The notes beneath the pieces are model-generated. The model saw only the letters and a program-made list of their open reading frames with translations, ran no database searches and was not told the DNA's origin. Positions 5,317 through 6,117 of a DNA stretch of 6,117 bases are shown piece by piece. The stretch is from Pseudescherichia sp032055545. Its GTDB lineage: Bacteria > Pseudomonadota > Gammaproteobacteria > Enterobacterales > Enterobacteriaceae. The stretch lies in NCBI GenBank assembly GCA_032055545.1, contig DAMBQR010000103.1:1-6117 (forward strand), written 5' to 3'. Numbering within the stretch: position 1 is the first letter of the stretch; every line of letters starts with the position of its first letter. Position numbers and translations under genes: made by a program.

Positions 5317-6117
5317 TCAAATAGGGCGAATGCTCTCTTCGTCCAGATCTGCATCGAAGAATCGTTGCAGGGTCTGAATGTTGCTATCCGCAATAATCGA
5401 CTCGCGCGCCTGCGCAAGCATCTCTTCGTAAATCGCCTGACGCCACTCCAGCGGAGTGCGCATCGCGGGATTATCATCTTCAATGATAGACACTTCAACC
5501 GCCGAACCGTACAGGGTGTTAAGTGCCTCACCTAAAACTTTTAGCGTACCGGGGGAGTTAAGGTGCCGCTGAGTGGTGCGCAGGTGCAGGCAGATACGGC
5601 TACCCTCCTGCTCTCTCCACGCGTTTAACGCCACCTGTTCAACCAGCTTGGGCAGGCTGAGCCGACTCACCTCTGCCGCCCACGGGTCGCGCTTGATGGC
5701 CTCTTCGGCCAGCTTTTGCGCCAGCTCCGGCGTGCGCTCATGCTCAAGGGCCTTCTTCAGCGCCTTTGGCGTGGCCACCACCTCTTTCACCTCTTCGGTG
5801 ACCAGGGTGGTCTTCCAGCGATAGGCCTCTTTTTTTACCGGCGCTTGCTGCTGGGCGGCGGCGGCCGGACGCGTCTGGACGCGCTCGGTGACCGATGCCA
5901 GCCGCTCAAGCGCGGCGTTATTCACCGGCCGCGTGCGGGTTGCCGCTGCCGGTTCACTCTTTTTTGCTTTGGTTGCTCCCTGAGCACGCTGCAGCTGGCT
6001 GCGGGCGGCCAGCACCTGGCTGGTAGTGTCCGACAGCGGCGCATCGCTACGCGGCGCAGCAGGGGGCGGCGATGGCGGCACCTGATCCGGCGTTAGCACC
6101 GCCGTCGGGGCAACAGG
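5317..6117 (-). CDS. dnaX: DNA polymerase III tau/gamma subunit, C-terminal part (runs off right edge)
   Basis: DnaX is the ATPase core of the clamp loader; full-length tau also ties the loader to the polymerase core and the DnaB helicase. The window holds the last 266 codons, about residues 378-643 on E. coli numbering. First comes a Pro/Ala-rich linker, then QVLAARSQLQRAQGATKAKK (the start of tau domain IV, DnaB-binding). The linker RPVNNAALERLASVTERVQ follows, and finally domain V, which binds the alpha polymerase subunit: KEAYRWK, WAAEVSRLSLPKLVEQVALNAW, EDDNPAMRTPLEWRQAIYEE, and the conserved tail RFFDADLDEESIRPI. The ATPase domain lies outside the window. A -1 frameshift signal at window codons 52-53 would give the shorter gamma, ending in Lys-Lys-Glu at a TGA (5956-5954). 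A GTG at 6099 is internal, not a start. It is the first of three genes read together with ybaB and recR. Confidence 0.98.
   Translation of the reverse strand, partial: PVAPTAVLTPDQVPPSPPPAAPRSDAPLSDTTSQVLAARSQLQRAQGATKAKKSEPAAATRTRPVNNAALERLASVTERVQTRPAAAAQQQAPVKKEAYRWKTTLVTEEVKEVVATPKALKKALEHERTPELAQKLAEEAIKRDPWAAEVSRLSLPKLVEQVALNAWREQEGSRICLHLRTTQRHLNSPGTLKVLGEALNTLYGSAVEVSIIEDDNPAMRTPLEWRQAIYEEMLAQARESIIADSNIQTLQRFFDADLDEESIRPI
5924..5981 (-). promoter_or_regulatory. dnaX: Programmed -1 ribosomal frameshift signal (tau/gamma switch)
   Basis: All three parts of the E. coli dnaX cassette are present and in register. The Shine-Dalgarno-like AGGGAG (5981-5976) stands 10 nt before the slippery heptamer A-AAA-AAG (5965-5959), read in the tau frame as GCA AAA AAG. 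After a 5-nt spacer a hairpin follows: ACCGGC (5953-5948) pairs with GCCGGT (5929-5924), then an A/G mismatch, then GCG (5946-5944) pairs with CGC (5933-5931). A slip of -1 gives AAA AAA GAG TGA, so gamma would end one residue (Glu) after the two lysines, as in E. coli. Confidence 0.93.

Noticed and set aside
6097..6099. GTG at 6099 as the start of a separate 260-residue protein
   Set aside because: The same frame continues without a stop to the window edge and matches the DnaX linker, so it is an internal valine codon.

Overview
The window is a stretch of conserved chromosomal housekeeping DNA from a gamma-proteobacterium of the family Enterobacteriaceae. Every protein is a close relative of its Escherichia coli counterpart, by recall rather than by search. 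The gene order dnaX-ybaB-recR-htpG-adk-hemH-gsk is the enterobacterial one. The genus is not resolved; an Enterobacter/Kosakonia/Lelliottia-like member is a guess. No mobile element, CRISPR array, rRNA, tRNA or foreign-looking island was seen.

All seven genes are on the minus strand, so transcription runs from high to low coordinates. In that order: the 3' part of dnaX (6117-5317, running off the right edge), which still holds the programmed -1 frameshift signal that yields gamma instead of tau; ybaB (5263-4931); recR (4931-4323), joined to ybaB by a TAATG stop/start overlap; a boundary segment with a strong hairpin and a near-consensus sigma-32 promoter; htpG (4225-2351); a 200-bp spacer with a 3' hairpin and the adk leader; adk (2150-1506); a 166-bp spacer with a terminator-like hairpin and the probable hemH promoter; hemH (1339-377); a 64-bp spacer; and the first 104 codons of gsk (312-1, running off the left edge).

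dnaX, ybaB and recR form a DNA replication and repair operon: clamp loader, nucleoid-associated protein, and RecFOR recombination mediator. htpG (bacterial Hsp90) has its own heat-shock promoter. adk, hemH and gsk are separate metabolic units for adenylate balance, the last step of heme synthesis, and purine nucleoside salvage. The clearest difference from E. coli K-12 is the lack of aes (acetyl esterase) between hemH and gsk.

No undescribed system was found. The points worth a second look are at the RNA and regulatory level: the conserved dnaX frameshift cassette, the hairpin that abuts the htpG heat-shock promoter with its T-tract on the opposite strand, a small hairpin touching the htpG ribosome-binding site, and a G-U-stabilised hairpin after htpG.
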